Shown here one piece after another: positions 16,304-26,561 of a DNA stretch of 55,829 bases. A program made the translations under genes and the position numbers. The notes under the pieces were generated by a model, which did not search any database, was not told the DNA's origin, and saw only the letters and a list, made by a program, of their open reading frames with translations. Numbering within the stretch: the first letter of the stretch is position 1; the number at the start of each line of letters is the position of its first letter. Origin of the DNA: Aurantimonas marina (GTDB taxonomy: Bacteria > Pseudomonadota > Alphaproteobacteria > Rhizobiales > Rhizobiaceae); contig NZ_JADDXW010000019.1 of assembly GCF_017183135.1 (NCBI RefSeq), forward strand, positions 1-55,829, given 5' to 3'.

Positions 16304-17866
16304 TCAGTCACGTCGATCCTTGCCGCCCCCGCCAAGAGGCGGCGATCCACCGGCGCTACTCGATCCGTCGCGTCGGCCGTCTGGCTCTTTGATGTCCGAT
16401 GCCGGCAGGTCGGCGCTGACCTCCCGCCCCTCCGAGCCAGAGTAGCGATCGGCCTCATCCGCCGATGCGACGGGTTCGCCGGCTTCGGCTTCGTTCTCGA
16501 ATATATCCTCATAGTCGTCGAAATCGCCATCGGTCTCCGGCAGCGGCCCCGCGGCGCCGGCTGCGGCTGCATGACCGCCGAGCTTTTTCGGCGGCACCAA
16601 CACGGTCGCAGGGCGGATGCGCAACTTGGCGATCCGGTTCTTCTCGCGCTTGAGAACCGTGAAGCGTTTGTGGAAGAAGGTGAAGGCCTGCCGCTCTTCC
16701 GGGATCGTCTGGGTTTCATGAATGACCAATCCGGCGATCGTCACCGCCTCTTCGTCCGGCAGGTTCCAGTCCAGCGCCCGGTTGAGGTCGCGGATCGGCA
16801 CCTGGCCGTCGACGATGACCGATCCGTCGGCTTCGATCTTGACGCCCTGCATGTCGATGTCGTGCTCGTCGGCGATGTTGCCGACGATCTCTTCCAGAAT
16901 GTCCTCCAGCGTGATCAGCCCTTCGACCTCGCCATATTCGTCGACCACGATGGCGAAATGCGACTTGCGGCGCAAAAAGGCGTTGAGCTGGTCCTGCAGC
17001 GTCGTCGTTTCGGGCACGAACCACGGCTGGCTACAGATCTTCAGGATGTCCACCTTGGCGGGGTCGTTGTCGACCTCATGCAGGGCGCGGAGCAGGTCCT
17101 TGGCATGGACGACTCCGACGATGTTGTCGTAGTGGCCGCGCCATACAGGCAAGCGGGTGTAAGGGCTTTCGAGGATCTGGCGGACGATCTCGGCCGGTCC
17201 GTCGTCGGCGTTCACCTGCCGCATCCCGGTGCGATGGATCATCACGTCGGAGACTTCCAACTCGTGCAGGTCGAGCAGCCCGCCCAGCCGGTTGCGGTCG
17301 GCATTGACGAGCGCGCCCTCGCGGTGGAGCACTTCGACGGCTCCGCGCAGCTCCTCATGGGCGGTCAGCAGCGAGGCGTCGGATTCCAGACTGACGCCAA
17401 ACATGGCCAGGACGCGCCGGACAATCCAGTTGACGATGCGGGTCAACGGCCCGAACAGCGCGACCACCATCGACACCGGCCGGGCGACGGCGAGCGAAAA
17501 TCCGTCGGGCCGGGCGATCGCGGCCGATTTCGGCAGCACCTCGCCGAAAATGACGACGATGATGGTCATGGCGATGGTCGCATAGACGACGCCGGCCTCC
17601 CCGAAGAGCTGGAGAAAGGCGGTCGTGGCCAGCGACGAGGCGAGGATGTTGACGAGGTTGTTGCCGATCAAAAGGGCGCCGATCAGCCGGTCCTTCTGTT
17701 CGATCAGCCGCTGCACGATCCCGGCGCGCTGGTCGCCGTTCTTCTCGAAGCTCATCAGCCGCGCTCGCGACACGGCGGTGAGCGCGGTCTCGGAGCCCGA
17801 GAAAAACGCCGATATCGAAACGAGGACCAGAACAATAGCGAGCATGATCCACAAGGTCGTGGTCAT
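16304..17866 (-). CDS. DUF21/CBS/CorC-domain membrane protein (hemolysin C / CNNM family)
   Basis: A 520-aa integral membrane protein with the CNNM-type layout. DUF21 membrane domain, about 1-190: FFSGSETALTAVSRARL with conserved SE, then IGNNLVNILASSLAT and FGEVLPKS. CBS pair, about 205-330: VMIHRTGM, LPVWRGHYDNIVGVVHAKDLL, FAIVVDEYGEVEGLITLEDILEEIVGNI. CorC/HlyC transporter-associated domain, about 345-420. The C-terminal 90 residues are an acidic disordered tail. Homologues are implicated in magnesium or cobalt handling. The ATG overlaps the aroB stop (ATGA), the conserved aroK-aroB-hlyC order. Confidence 0.93.
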   Translation of the reverse strand: MTTTLWIMLAIVLVLVSISAFFSGSETALTAVSRARLMSFEKNGDQRAGIVQRLIEQKDRLIGALLIGNNLVNILASSLATTAFLQLFGEAGVVYATIAMTIIVVIFGEVLPKSAAIARPDGFSLAVARPVSMVVALFGPLTRIVNWIVRRVLAMFGVSLESDASLLTAHEELRGAVEVLHREGALVNADRNRLGGLLDLHELEVSDVMIHRTGMRQVNADDGPAEIVRQILESPYTRLPVWRGHYDNIVGVVHAKDLLRALHEVDNDPAKVDILKICSQPWFVPETTTLQDQLNAFLRRKSHFAIVVDEYGEVEGLITLEDILEEIVGNIADEHDIDMQGVKIEADGSVIVDGQVPIRDLNRALDWNLPDEEAVTIAGLVIHETQTIPEERQAFTFFHKRFTVLKREKNRIAKLRIRPATVLVPPKKLGGHAAAAGAAGPLPETDGDFDDYEDIFENEAEAGEPVASADEADRYSGSEGREVSADLPASDIKEPDGRRDGSSSAGGSPPLGGGGKDRRD

Positions 17867-19014
17867 CGGGCGATCTCCCGGTCGAGAAAGGCTTCGACGG
17901 CGGCCGGCGCGACATCGCCCTCGAGGAACGCCCGGCCGATGCCCCGCGTCAGGATGAAGGTCGGGCGGCCGCGTTTCACCTTCTTGTCCTGAGCGATGCC
18001 GGCCATCAGCTGTGCGGTGGTGAGTGGCGCGCCGGGGATTTCCCCGATCCGGGTCGGCAGGCCGGCGGCCCGAAGATGGGCTTCGCCACGATCGGCATCC
18101 TCGGCCGGGCAGAGGCCGCGTTCGGTCGAGAACCGGTAGGCGAGCGTCATGCCGATCGCGACTCCCTCGCCATGCACGAGCCGGCGCGAATCATAGCCGA
18201 CCGCGGCCTCCAGCGCGTGGCCGAAGGTATGGCCGAGATTGAGCAGCGCGCGGCCGGCGTTCTCGCGTTCGTCCGCCGCTACGACGACGGCTTTGGCCTT
18301 GCAGCTTTGTCGAATCGCGTCCGCCCGCTCGGGGCCGCCCGCAAACACCGCCTCGCAGTTTCGATCGAGCCAGTCGAAGAAATCCGGCCGGTCGATCAGT
18401 CCGTATTTGACGATTTCGGCGTAGCCGGCCGCGAATTCGCGCGGCGACAGCGTGTCGAGCAAAGCCGTGTCGGCGAGGACCAGGGAGGGTTGATGGAACG
18501 CCCCGACCAGGTTCTTGCCGCGCGGCGAGTTGATGCCGGTCTTGCCGCCGACGGATGAATCGACCTGGGCAAGCAGCGTCGTCGGCATCTGGACGAAGCG
18601 CATGCCACGCCGCACGATCGCGCTGGCAAAGCCGGCGAGATCGCCGATCACGCCGCCGCCGAGAGCGATGACCGCGTCGTCGCGCTCCAGGCGTTGCGCC
18701 AGCACTTCGTCGACGACCTGGGTCAGATGCGCGAAGGATTTCGTCGTCTCGCCAGCCGGCAGGACGATCGTCGAATGGTCGATGCCGGCGGCACGCAATG
18801 CGATCGACAGGCGATCGAGATGCAGGCCGGCGACGGTCTCGTCGGTGACCACCGCGGCGCGGATGCCCGGCAGCCGGCGCGCGATCTCCGTTCCGGCTTC
18901 GTCGACCAGACCGGGTCCGATCAGGATGTCGTAGGAACGCGTTCCCAGATCGACGACCACGCACCGGGGCGTCGCCGCGCCGTTGTCCGTCTGATAGGCC
19001 GCTTCACGTTTCAT
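17863..19014 (-). CDS. aroB: 3-dehydroquinate synthase
   Basis: Second enzyme of the shikimate pathway, converting DAHP to 3-dehydroquinate with NAD and a divalent metal. The protein is 383 aa, of normal length. Signature blocks: PAGETTKSF, ALGGGVIGDLAGFASAIVRRGMRF, PTTLLAQVDSSVGGKTGINSPRGKNL and GYAEIVKYGLI. The metal ligands are in the late NLGHTFGHALE and LVHGEGVAIGM motifs. Its ATG overlaps the aroK stop by 4 nt and its own stop overlaps the next gene, so all three form a tightly coupled operon. Confidence 0.97.
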   Translation of the reverse strand: MKREAAYQTDNGAATPRCVVVDLGTRSYDILIGPGLVDEAGTEIARRLPGIRAAVVTDETVAGLHLDRLSIALRAAGIDHSTIVLPAGETTKSFAHLTQVVDEVLAQRLERDDAVIALGGGVIGDLAGFASAIVRRGMRFVQMPTTLLAQVDSSVGGKTGINSPRGKNLVGAFHQPSLVLADTALLDTLSPREFAAGYAEIVKYGLIDRPDFFDWLDRNCEAVFAGGPERADAIRQSCKAKAVVVAADERENAGRALLNLGHTFGHALEAAVGYDSRRLVHGEGVAIGMTLAYRFSTERGLCPAEDADRGEAHLRAAGLPTRIGEIPGAPLTTAQLMAGIAQDKKVKRGRPTFILTRGIGRAFLEGDVAPAAVEAFLDREIAR

Positions 19015-19592
19015 CGGGTCGTCTCCGTATCGAGATGGCGGTCCAAGGCTTCGAAAATCTCGGCCGCGATGATGTCGCGCTTCACGTCGCGCGTGCCGAT
19101 GGTGATGTCGGCTTCGGCATAGACCGGATAACGGATATCGATGAGGCGACGCATGACCTCGCGCGGGTCGTCGGTCTTCAGCAGCGGCCGGTTGGACCGG
19201 CGCGACACGCGCTCCATCAACGTTTCCAGATCGGCCTTCAGCCAGACCGTGATCGCCGTCCGTTTCAGCATGGCGCGCGTCTCGTTATGCAGATAGGCGC
19301 CGCCGCCGGTCGCGATCACCTGCGGTCCCTCGGCGGCGAGGCGGGCGACGACGCGCGCTTCCAGGGCCCGGAACTCGGGCTCGCCATAGGCCGCGAACAG
19401 TTCGGGGATGGTCATGCGCGACACTGCCTCGATCTCGATGTCGGTGTCGCGAAAGGGCAGGGCGAGCAACGTGGCAAGCCGACGACCGACCGTCGTCTTG
19501 CCGGCGCCCATCAGGCCGATGAGTGCGATCGAACGGTTGCCGAGTCGGTCCTGGATCGCCGCTGCTCCGTCCGGGGATAATTCGCTTCTCAT
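19011..19592 (-). CDS. aroK: Shikimate kinase
   Basis: Phosphorylates shikimate at the 3-OH using ATP. With the ATG at 19592 (AAAGG 5 nt upstream) the protein is 193 aa; an upstream GTG at 19625 has no good ribosome binding site. P-loop IGLMGAGKTTVGRRLA, shikimate-binding FRDTDIEIE and FRALEARV, the GGGAYL motif and the lid segment RRSNRPLLKTDD are all in place. First gene of the aroK-aroB-DUF21 operon and divergent from the small gene before xerD. Confidence 0.96.
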   Translation of the reverse strand: MRSELSPDGAAAIQDRLGNRSIALIGLMGAGKTTVGRRLATLLALPFRDTDIEIEAVSRMTIPELFAAYGEPEFRALEARVVARLAAEGPQVIATGGGAYLHNETRAMLKRTAITVWLKADLETLMERVSRRSNRPLLKTDDPREVMRRLIDIRYPVYAEADITIGTRDVKRDIIAAEIFEALDRHLDTETTR

Positions 19593-19765
19593 GGCGCCTT
19601 TCGCTACCTTCCCATGCTCCGGCACGTGCCGAAGGACAGGAAATCTTAAAAACCGTCGGTTATGCCGGAACAGAACCGGGCGCGTCGCTTGCGTCCCGCG
19701 CCATTCTCACTAGAAGCAAATGGCCGCAACGGGATTCGACCCAGCAGTGAGTGCGCCAGACCACG

Positions 19766-19936
19766 ATGCCGACCCTCGTTCGCCTCCTGACGACGCTGCT
19801 CATCCTCGCCGGCATCATCTACGGCATCATGGCGGCGCTCGTCTACTTCGTCGAGCCGACCCGCCGCGAGATGACGGTGGACGTGCCGTTGCCGCAACTC
19901 GCCCCGACGTCGCCCATGGAGACTCTTCGCCGGTGA
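19766..19936 (+). CDS. Small single-helix membrane protein upstream of xerD
   Basis: A 56-aa protein with one hydrophobic helix ([22 protein letters not shown]) followed by [16 protein letters not shown] and a short tail. The sequence and position before xerD recur in related genomes as an uncharacterised protein. The stop overlaps the xerD GTG start (GTGA), so translation is coupled. No function can be assigned. Confidence 0.72.
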   Translation: MPTLVRLLTTLLILAGIIYGIMAALVYFVEPTRREMTVDVPLPQLAPTSPMETLRR

Positions 19937-20916
19937 GCGCGGCCGCCAGCCCGCCCGTTGTCGTCGGCCCGGCCGGTCGGGGCGACGAAGCCGACATCGA
20001 GAGCTTTCTCGAGATGATGGCGGTGGAGCGGGGGGCCTCCGACAACACCATCGCCGCCTATCGGCGCGACCTCGAGGACGCGGCGGGCTTCGTTTCCGGG
20101 CAAGGCGGTTCGCTGACGGGCGCGCAGACGGACGACATCCGCGCCTATGTCGCGCGGCTCGGGGCCCGCGGCTTTGCCGAGAGCAGCCGCTCGCGGCGGC
20201 TGTCTGCGCTGCGCCAGTTCTACCGCTTTCTCTATGCCGAGGGTCACCGCGGGGATGACCCCACCGGGCCGATCGAGGGTGCGCGGAAAAAGCGACCGCT
20301 GCCGAAGATCATGAGCGAGGACGAGGTCGACCGGCTGATCGGCCGGGCCGACGAGGAGGCGCGAGACCCGGATGCTTCGCCGCGCCGCCTCGCGCGGGCG
20401 GCGCGGCTGTGCGCGCTGGTCGAGCTTCTCTACGCGACCGGACTGCGGGTCTCCGAACTCGTCAGCCTGCCGCGGTCGGTGCTGCGCGCGAAAAACCGGA
20501 TGATCGTCGTGCGCGGCAAGGGCGACAAGGAGCGGATGGTGCCGATCGGCGAGGCCGCCCGGGAAGCCCTGGCGCGATTTGCCGAGGCGATGCGCGTGGC
20601 CGGCATCGCCGACGATGGGCAATGGCTCTTTCCGGCGCTCTCGGAAAGCGGACATTTGACCCGTCAGGCCTTTGCGCGCGACCTGAAAGCGCTCGCGGTC
20701 CGCGCCGGCATTCCCGCCGCGCGGATGTCGCCGCACGTCTTGCGCCACGCCTTCGCCAGCCATCTTCTGCAGAACGGCGCCGATCTGCGGGCCGTGCAGG
20801 AACTTCTCGGTCACGCCGATATTTCGACGACGCAGATCTACACCCATGTCCTGGAAGAACGCCTGATCCGTCTCGTGACCGATCATCATCCGCTGTCGGC
20901 GCTCAGCGGCGATTGA
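19933..20916 (+). CDS. xerD: Site-specific tyrosine recombinase XerD
   Basis: Resolves chromosome dimers at dif together with XerC under FtsK control. The GTG at 19933 gives 327 aa. The N-terminal SAM-like core-binding domain is at about 20-110 ([25 protein letters not shown]). The catalytic domain has Arg in [15 protein letters not shown], Lys in [40 protein letters not shown] and the nucleophile Tyr in [10 protein letters not shown]. XerD rather than XerC is inferred from the neighbourhood (aroK upstream, accA downstream). The longer in-frame N-terminus overlaps the preceding gene and is unlikely to be used. Confidence 0.92.
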   Translation: MSAAASPPVVVGPAGRGDEADIESFLEMMAVERGASDNTIAAYRRDLEDAAGFVSGQGGSLTGAQTDDIRAYVARLGARGFAESSRSRRLSALRQFYRFLYAEGHRGDDPTGPIEGARKKRPLPKIMSEDEVDRLIGRADEEARDPDASPRRLARAARLCALVELLYATGLRVSELVSLPRSVLRAKNRMIVVRGKGDKERMVPIGEAAREALARFAEAMRVAGIADDGQWLFPALSESGHLTRQAFARDLKALAVRAGIPAARMSPHVLRHAFASHLLQNGADLRAVQELLGHADISTTQIYTHVLEERLIRLVTDHHPLSALSGD

Positions 20917-21096
20917 TCCCGCGCGCGGGATTCCTTGACAAGGCGGCGGCGTGTAGCCAGTTTCCGCCGCGCACGAAGACCTTTCAGCCGCTGGCGTCGG
21001 AGGGTGGCCGGACGGGCCACCGTCGATATTGCCTCGCGGCCAGCCGGCCACCCTGCCGGTCGCCAAATCCAAAGGACGGCCGACGCCGCGTAACCG

Positions 21097-22050
21097 ATGC
21101 ATAATTATCTGGATTTCGAAAAACCGGTAGCGGATCTGGAAGGCCAGATCATCGAACTGAAGAAGATGAAGGGCGGCGAAGACGCGGTCGACGTCACTGA
21201 CGAAACCCAACGGCTCGAAAAGCGCTCACGCGATGCCCTGGCCGACCTCTACCGCAAGCTGACGCCCTGGCAGAAGACCCAGGTCGCGCGACATCCCGAC
21301 CGCCCGCATTGCCTCGACTATATCGGCCGGCTGATCACCGATTTCGTGCCGCTGGCCGGCGACCGTTTCTATGCCGAGGATTACGCGATCATCAGCGGGT
21401 TCGGCCGTTTCGACGGCCAGTCGATCGCGGTTATCGGTCAGGAAAAGGGCAGCGACACGCAGGGCCGCCTCAAGCACAATTTCGGCATGGCCCGGCCCGA
21501 GGGCTACCGCAAGGCCGCCCGCGTCATGGAACTCGCCGAGCGCTTCGCCATCCCCGTTCTCACTCTCGTCGACACAGCCGGCGCTTATCCCGGTATCGGC
21601 GCCGAGGAGCGTGGCCAGGCCGAGGCCATCGCACGGTCGACGGAGGCCTGCCTCAATCTCAAGGTGCCGCTGGTGTCGCTGGTGATCGGAGAGGGCGGAT
21701 CGGGCGGGGCCATCGCCATCGCCACCGCGAACCGCGTGCTGATGCTCGAACACGCGATCTACTCCGTCATTTCCCCCGAGGCCGGGGCATCGATCCTGTG
21801 GCACGATGCGACGCGGGCGCGCGACGTCGCCCAAGCCATGAAGATCACCGCGCAGGACCTGAAGGGATTCGGGGTCATCGACACCATCATCGAGGAACCC
21901 GTCGGCGGCATTCATCGCTCGCCGGAGGAAGGGATCGAAAAGGCGGCGGATGCGGTGCGGGCCGCCTTTGCGGACCTCGCGAGCCTGGATGGCGAGGCGC
22001 TGCGGCGTCAGCGTCGGGACAAGTTTCTGGCGATCGGGCGGAATCTGTGA
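21097..22050 (+). CDS. accA: Acetyl-CoA carboxylase carboxyltransferase subunit alpha
   Basis: With AccD transfers the carboxyl group from biotin to acetyl-CoA, giving malonyl-CoA for fatty acid synthesis. The 317-aa length is typical. Motifs include the start YLDFEKPVADLEGQI, the crotonase-fold core GQEKGSDTQGRLKHNFGM, MARPEGYRKAARVMELAERF, the oxyanion segment TLVDTAGAYPGIGAEERGQA and VIGEGGSGGAIAI. Downstream of xerD with a 180-nt gap; a CTTGAC sequence near 20934 lacks a convincing -10. Confidence 0.97.
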   Translation: MHNYLDFEKPVADLEGQIIELKKMKGGEDAVDVTDETQRLEKRSRDALADLYRKLTPWQKTQVARHPDRPHCLDYIGRLITDFVPLAGDRFYAEDYAIISGFGRFDGQSIAVIGQEKGSDTQGRLKHNFGMARPEGYRKAARVMELAERFAIPVLTLVDTAGAYPGIGAEERGQAEAIARSTEACLNLKVPLVSLVIGEGGSGGAIAIATANRVLMLEHAIYSVISPEAGASILWHDATRARDVAQAMKITAQDLKGFGVIDTIIEEPVGGIHRSPEEGIEKAADAVRAAFADLASLDGEALRRQRRDKFLAIGRNL

Positions 22051-22337
22051 GGCCTGTTGCCGTTCTGCCGCGGTTGCCGGTTTCCTTACCCATCGGCATT
22101 TGCCAAATTGCGGCCATGGTCATCGCTTAAGACAATAAGTCTTGACCGATCTGTCGAAACGCGCGGCTTAGGGATTCTTTTACCCTGATCGCGGTATAAT
22201 GGATCAAGTCTGCGATGGGCCCGGCCAGCCTGGCCGGGGTTCGCCATCGCAAGGGATCGAGCGGCTCCGCTATGGCCGCGATCCGAGTGGGGACGGGGAT
22301 CGCCGGGCGATCCTCGTATGCGATGGGGAATGAGGGG

Positions 22338-23339
22338 ATGTTCGTCCGCCGCCTCGTGACGGCTGCCGCGCTCGCGCTGGGGCTCTTCACGCTTACCGCC
22401 TGCCAATACAGTGATCTCATGCCCGCGAATGCGCCGTTGCCGGCCGCGCTGGTTCAGGCGATCAAGGCCAACGGGATGGGTGTCAAGTCGCCGATCCTCG
22501 TCCGGCTGTTCAAGGAAGAATCCGAACTCGAAGTCTGGAAACAGAAGGACGACGGGACCTATGCGCTGCTCAAGGCCTATCCGATCTGTGCTTGGTCGGG
22601 AAAGCTCGGGCCGAAGTTCCGTGAGGGTGACCGGCAGGCGCCGGAAGGCTTTTACACCGTCACGCCGGGGCAGCTGAACCCGAACTCGAATTACTATCTG
22701 TCCGTCAATATGGGCTTTCCGAACGCCTATGACCGGGCGAACGGACGCACTGGCACCTTCCTGATGATCCACGGCTCCTGCAATTCCGCCGGCTGCTACG
22801 CTATGGATAACGGCCAGATCACCGAAATCTTCGCGCTGGCCCGCGAATCCTTCCAGGGTGGCCAACGGGCGTTCCAGATCCAGGCCTACCCGTTCCGCAT
22901 GACGCCGAAGAACATGGCGCGGCATCGCAATTCCGAACATTACGAATTCTGGAAGATGCTGAAGAAGGGCTCGGATCACTTCGAGATCACCCGCCGCCAG
23001 CCGAATGTCGGCGTCTGCGATCGGCGTTACGTCTTCGACCAAAGCGCCGAGACCGTTGCGGGTCTGTCTCCGACCGGGGCATGTCCGGACTTTGACCTGG
23101 CGCCGGAAGTGGCGGCCAAAGTGACCGCCGACGAGACCAAGGAGCAGACGATCGCCGCGTCGATGGCGCCGAGCGAGTTCGCGGAAACCGCAAATTTCAG
23201 CTATCGCACGGGCCAGCCGATCACGGCCGAGGCCTATGCCGCGGAACAGCATCGCCGCGAGGGTTACGACCGGGAGGGCAACCGCATCGGCCGGTCATCA
23301 TCCTCGAGCGGATCGATCTTTTCCGGCTTCTTGAAGTAA
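22338..23339 (+). CDS. YafK-type L,D-transpeptidase lipoprotein
   Basis: A YkuD-domain protein of the YafK (DpaA-like) branch. The ATG at 22338 gives 333 aa; an alternative at 22323 adds five residues. A lipoprotein signal (RRLVTAAALALGLFTLTAC) places it on the inner face of an envelope membrane. The YkuD core has AYPICAWSGKLGPKFREGDRQAPEGFY and the active site IHGSCNSAGCYAMDN with its Cys. Members of this branch cut lipoprotein-peptidoglycan links rather than form them, but which applies here is not visible. The C-terminus is low-complexity Ser/Gly. It faces secA tail to tail. Confidence 0.86.
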   Translation: MFVRRLVTAAALALGLFTLTACQYSDLMPANAPLPAALVQAIKANGMGVKSPILVRLFKEESELEVWKQKDDGTYALLKAYPICAWSGKLGPKFREGDRQAPEGFYTVTPGQLNPNSNYYLSVNMGFPNAYDRANGRTGTFLMIHGSCNSAGCYAMDNGQITEIFALARESFQGGQRAFQIQAYPFRMTPKNMARHRNSEHYEFWKMLKKGSDHFEITRRQPNVGVCDRRYVFDQSAETVAGLSPTGACPDFDLAPEVAAKVTADETKEQTIAASMAPSEFAETANFSYRTGQPITAEAYAAEQHRREGYDREGNRIGRSSSSSGSIFSGFLK

Positions 23340-23478
23340 GGGAGGGCGGTCGTCCCACGCCCAACATTGGCGTACGGCTCGACCGGAGCGCCGCTACGCT
23401 CCTCGCCGCGATCCGCTTGGATCATCGCGGCGAACCGGGAAACAGAACCGCGACCAAGTTATCGTCCGATGCTGTGAA

Positions 23479-23517
23479 CGAAACGGCCGCCGAAGCTTTG
23501 CTCCGGCGGCCGTTTCG
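23479..23517 (-). terminator. Terminator hairpin downstream of secA
   Basis: Perfect 14-bp arms, CGAAACGGCCGCCG and CGGCGGCCGTTTCG, around an 11-nt loop, located in the 206-nt gap between the convergent L,D-transpeptidase and secA genes. AT pairs at both ends could serve transcription from either side. Confidence 0.7.
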
Positions 23518-23545
23518 TATTGGGTCTGCGTGTGGTCAGACGCCC

Positions 23546-26275
23546 TCAGACCAGGGCACCGTGGCAGTGCTTGAACTTCTTGCCCGAACCACAGGGACAA
23601 GGCTCGTTGCGGCCGACCGGACCCCAGCTGCTGGTGTCGTTCGGATCGCGGCGAAGCCCGTCGGCATCGGCCGGGGTGAAATTCGCGGTGAGCCGCTTGG
23701 CTCCATCGCCCAACTCGTCGACGCCGGTCGATGCGTCGAAGTGATGGGCTTCCATCCGCGGTAGCGGCGGCGCCTCCTGCTGCTCTTCGGGGCGCACGAT
23801 CTCGACGCGGGCCAATTGCTTCGTCGTCCGCTCCCGGAGATTGCCGAGCATGGCCTCGAACAACTCGAAGGATTCCGACTTGTACTCGTTCAGCGGGTCA
23901 CGCTGGGCGTAGCCGCGGAAGCCGACCACCGAACGCAGATGATCGAGATTGACCAGGTGCTCGCGCCAGAGTGCATCCAGCGTCTGCAGCACGACATTGC
24001 GCTGGACGTAGGTCATCACCTCCCGCCCGAAGCGCTCGCCCTTGTCGCGGGCAGCGGCGTCGGCCGCCTCGCGGATACGCTCGCGGATGTCGTCCTCGGC
24101 GATCCCTTCCTCGGCCGCCCATTCCGCGACCGGCAGGTCGAGGTTCAGGAGTTCCAGCGCATCGGCCTTCAGTTCCGCGATCGACCATTGCTCGGGATAG
24201 GCCCGTTCGGGAATATGGCGGGCGACCATCGCCTCGATGGTTTCGTGCCGCATGTCCGCGATCGTCTCGTCGAGCTCCTCGGCGTCCATCAGCTCGATGC
24301 GCTGATCGAAGATGACGCGGCGCTGGTCGTTCATCACGTCATCGTATTTCAACAGGTTCTTGCGAATGTCGAAGTTGCGCGCCTCGACTTTCTTCTGCGC
24401 CTTCTCCAGCGCCTTGTTGATCCAGGGGTGGACGATCGCCTCGTCCTCCTTGAGGCCGAGCTTGGTCAGCATCGAGTCCATTCGCTCGGACCCGAAGATG
24501 CGCATCAGATCGTCCTGCAGCGACAGATAGAATTTCGAGCGGCCCGGATCGCCCTGGCGTCCGGAGCGGCCGCGCAACTGATTGTCGATTCGCCGGCTCT
24601 CATGACGTTCGGTTGCCAACACGTAAAGGCCGCCAGCCGCGATCGCTTCGTCTTTCAGGCGCTTGATGTCTGCTCGAATCGCATCTTCCTTGGCCTTGCG
24701 CTCCGGCCCGTCGGGCATGTCGGCGAGTTCCCGCTCGGTCCGCATGTCGGCGTTGCCGCCGAGCTGGATGTCGGTGCCGCGGCCGGCCATGTTGGTGGCG
24801 ATGGTGACAGCGCCGGGTACACCCGCCTGGGCGACGATGTAGGCTTCCTGCTCGTGATAGCGGGCATTGAGGACCTGGAAATCCTTCAGGCCGTCCTTGC
24901 GCAGCCGTTCGGCGAGCAGCTCGGATTTTTCGATCGAGGTGGTGCCGACCAAGATCGGCTGGCCGCGCGACGCGGCATCCTGGATTTCCCGGCTGATCGC
25001 CCGGAACTTCTCTTCGAAGGTCCGGTACACCTCGTCGTCCTCGTCGAGGCGCAGGATCGGCAGGTTGGTGGGGATCTCGATCACGTCGAGGCCGTAGATA
25101 TCCCCGAATTCGGCAGCTTCCGTCTGCGCCGTGCCGGTCATGCCGGCCAGCTTCTTGTACATCCGGAAGTAGTTCTGGAAGGTGATCGAGGCCAGCGTCT
25201 GGTTCTCCGGCTGGACGGTGACGCCTTCCTTGGCCTCGAGCGCCTGGTGCAGGCCTTCCGAATAGCGCCGGCCCGGCATCATGCGGCCGGTGAACTCGTC
25301 GATGATGACGATCTCGTCGTTGCGGACGATGTAGTCCTTGTCGCGCTGGAACAGCGCATGGGCTTTCAGGGCGTTGTTGACATGGTGGACGATCGCGACG
25401 TTTTCGATGTCGTAAAGCGAGTCGCCCTGAAGGTGGCCGGCGGCTTCCAGAAGCCGCTCCAGCTTCTCGTTGCCCTCCTCGGTGAAGGTCGCCGTGCGCT
25501 GCTTCTCGTCGAGTTCGTAATCGCTTTTGTCGAGCTGGGGGATAAAGGCGTCGATGGTCTTGTAAAGCTCGGATCGATCGTCGAGCGGCCCGGAGATGAT
25601 CAGTGGCGTACGCGCTTCGTCAATCAGGATCGAGTCGACCTCATCGACAATCGCAAAATTGTGGCCGCGCTGGACCATCTGGTCGCGTTCGTACTTCATG
25701 TTGTCGCGCAGATAGTCGAAGCCGAGTTCGTTGTTGGTGGCGTAGGTCACGTCGCAGGCGTAGGCCGCCCGGCGTTGTTCGTCCGATATGCCATGCACGA
25801 TAGTGCCCACGGTCAGCCCGAGGAAGCGGTAGAGCCGGCCCATCCACTCGGCATCGCGCGACGCCAGGTAGTCGTTGACGGTGACGACGTGGACGCCTTT
25901 GCCCTCCAGCGCATTCAGATAGACGGCGAGGGTTGCGACGAGGGTCTTGCCCTCGCCGGTCTTCATCTCGGCAATGGCGCCGGAGTTCAGCACCATGCCA
26001 CCGATCATCTGAACGTCGAAATGGCGCATGCCTAGTGCCCGCTTGGCACCTTCGCGCACGACCGCGAAGGCCGGTGCCAGAAGATCGTCGATGGTTTTCC
26101 CCGCAGCGATCTCAGCGCGAAACGCCTCGGTCTTGGCCCGAAGCTCGTCGTCGGTGAGGCGGGAAAACTCCTCTTCGAAGGCGGCGATGGGCTGGATCTT
26201 CGGCTGAAAGCGCCGCACCACCCTATCGTTCGCCGAACCCAGCAACTTGCGGGCGAGCCCGCCAAAACTGACCAT
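23546..26275 (-). CDS. secA: Preprotein translocase ATPase SecA
   Basis: Motor of the Sec pathway, pushing unfolded precursors through SecYEG. The protein is 909 aa. It opens [23 protein letters not shown]; Walker A is [14 protein letters not shown], the DEVD box is in [20 protein letters not shown], the preprotein cross-linking region follows, then [10 protein letters not shown] and [13 protein letters not shown] of the second nucleotide-binding domain. The C-terminus carries the zinc-binding SecB-docking motif [14 protein letters not shown]. No truncation is seen. It is divergent from the parvulin gene. Confidence 0.98.
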   Translation of the reverse strand: MVSFGGLARKLLGSANDRVVRRFQPKIQPIAAFEEEFSRLTDDELRAKTEAFRAEIAAGKTIDDLLAPAFAVVREGAKRALGMRHFDVQMIGGMVLNSGAIAEMKTGEGKTLVATLAVYLNALEGKGVHVVTVNDYLASRDAEWMGRLYRFLGLTVGTIVHGISDEQRRAAYACDVTYATNNELGFDYLRDNMKYERDQMVQRGHNFAIVDEVDSILIDEARTPLIISGPLDDRSELYKTIDAFIPQLDKSDYELDEKQRTATFTEEGNEKLERLLEAAGHLQGDSLYDIENVAIVHHVNNALKAHALFQRDKDYIVRNDEIVIIDEFTGRMMPGRRYSEGLHQALEAKEGVTVQPENQTLASITFQNYFRMYKKLAGMTGTAQTEAAEFGDIYGLDVIEIPTNLPILRLDEDDEVYRTFEEKFRAISREIQDAASRGQPILVGTTSIEKSELLAERLRKDGLKDFQVLNARYHEQEAYIVAQAGVPGAVTIATNMAGRGTDIQLGGNADMRTERELADMPDGPERKAKEDAIRADIKRLKDEAIAAGGLYVLATERHESRRIDNQLRGRSGRQGDPGRSKFYLSLQDDLMRIFGSERMDSMLTKLGLKEDEAIVHPWINKALEKAQKKVEARNFDIRKNLLKYDDVMNDQRRVIFDQRIELMDAEELDETIADMRHETIEAMVARHIPERAYPEQWSIAELKADALELLNLDLPVAEWAAEEGIAEDDIRERIREAADAAARDKGERFGREVMTYVQRNVVLQTLDALWREHLVNLDHLRSVVGFRGYAQRDPLNEYKSESFELFEAMLGNLRERTTKQLARVEIVRPEEQQEAPPLPRMEAHHFDASTGVDELGDGAKRLTANFTPADADGLRRDPNDTSSWGPVGRNEPCPCGSGKKFKHCHGALV

Positions 26276-26413
26276 GAACCGGTCCTTCCAAGTATGTGAG
26301 TCGCCGTCGCCGCAACCGGCTTGCCGGCCGCCGCCGCCGATTCCGGACAGTCGCTGGAATGTCGGAAGCCCTCAAACTTCGCGGAAGGCGGCTGGACTTT
26401 CAGATCGCGCGAG

Positions 26414-26441
26414 AGATAAGAGGGGGCCAAACCGATGTCAA
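26414..26441 (-). promoter_or_regulatory. Putative secA promoter
   Basis: On the minus strand TTGACA (26441-26436), a 16-nt spacer and TTATCT (26419-26414). This would start a transcript about 130 nt upstream of the secA ATG. The -35 is perfect and the -10 is moderate (4 of 6 to CTATAT). Confidence 0.4.
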
Positions 26442-26561
26442 CGGCGTGCCGCCAAAGGCCGCCGCGCCGTATGGGCAGCTCGCGCGGAGCCGCTGTGCAA
26501 TGAACTCGCGGCTTGGTATTCGGGCTCGTTTTCCCTTGAACCGCAAAGGACGGTCTTTGCC

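Noticed and set aside
22141-22200. TATAAT box at 22195-22200 upstream of the YafK-like gene
   Set aside because: A perfect -10, but no acceptable -35 at 16-18 nt; the CTTGAC at 22141 is too far away. Not called as a promoter.
23816-26035. 739-codon plus-strand frame opposite secA
   Set aside because: Antisense shadow of secA; the minus strand encodes a complete SecA with all motifs.
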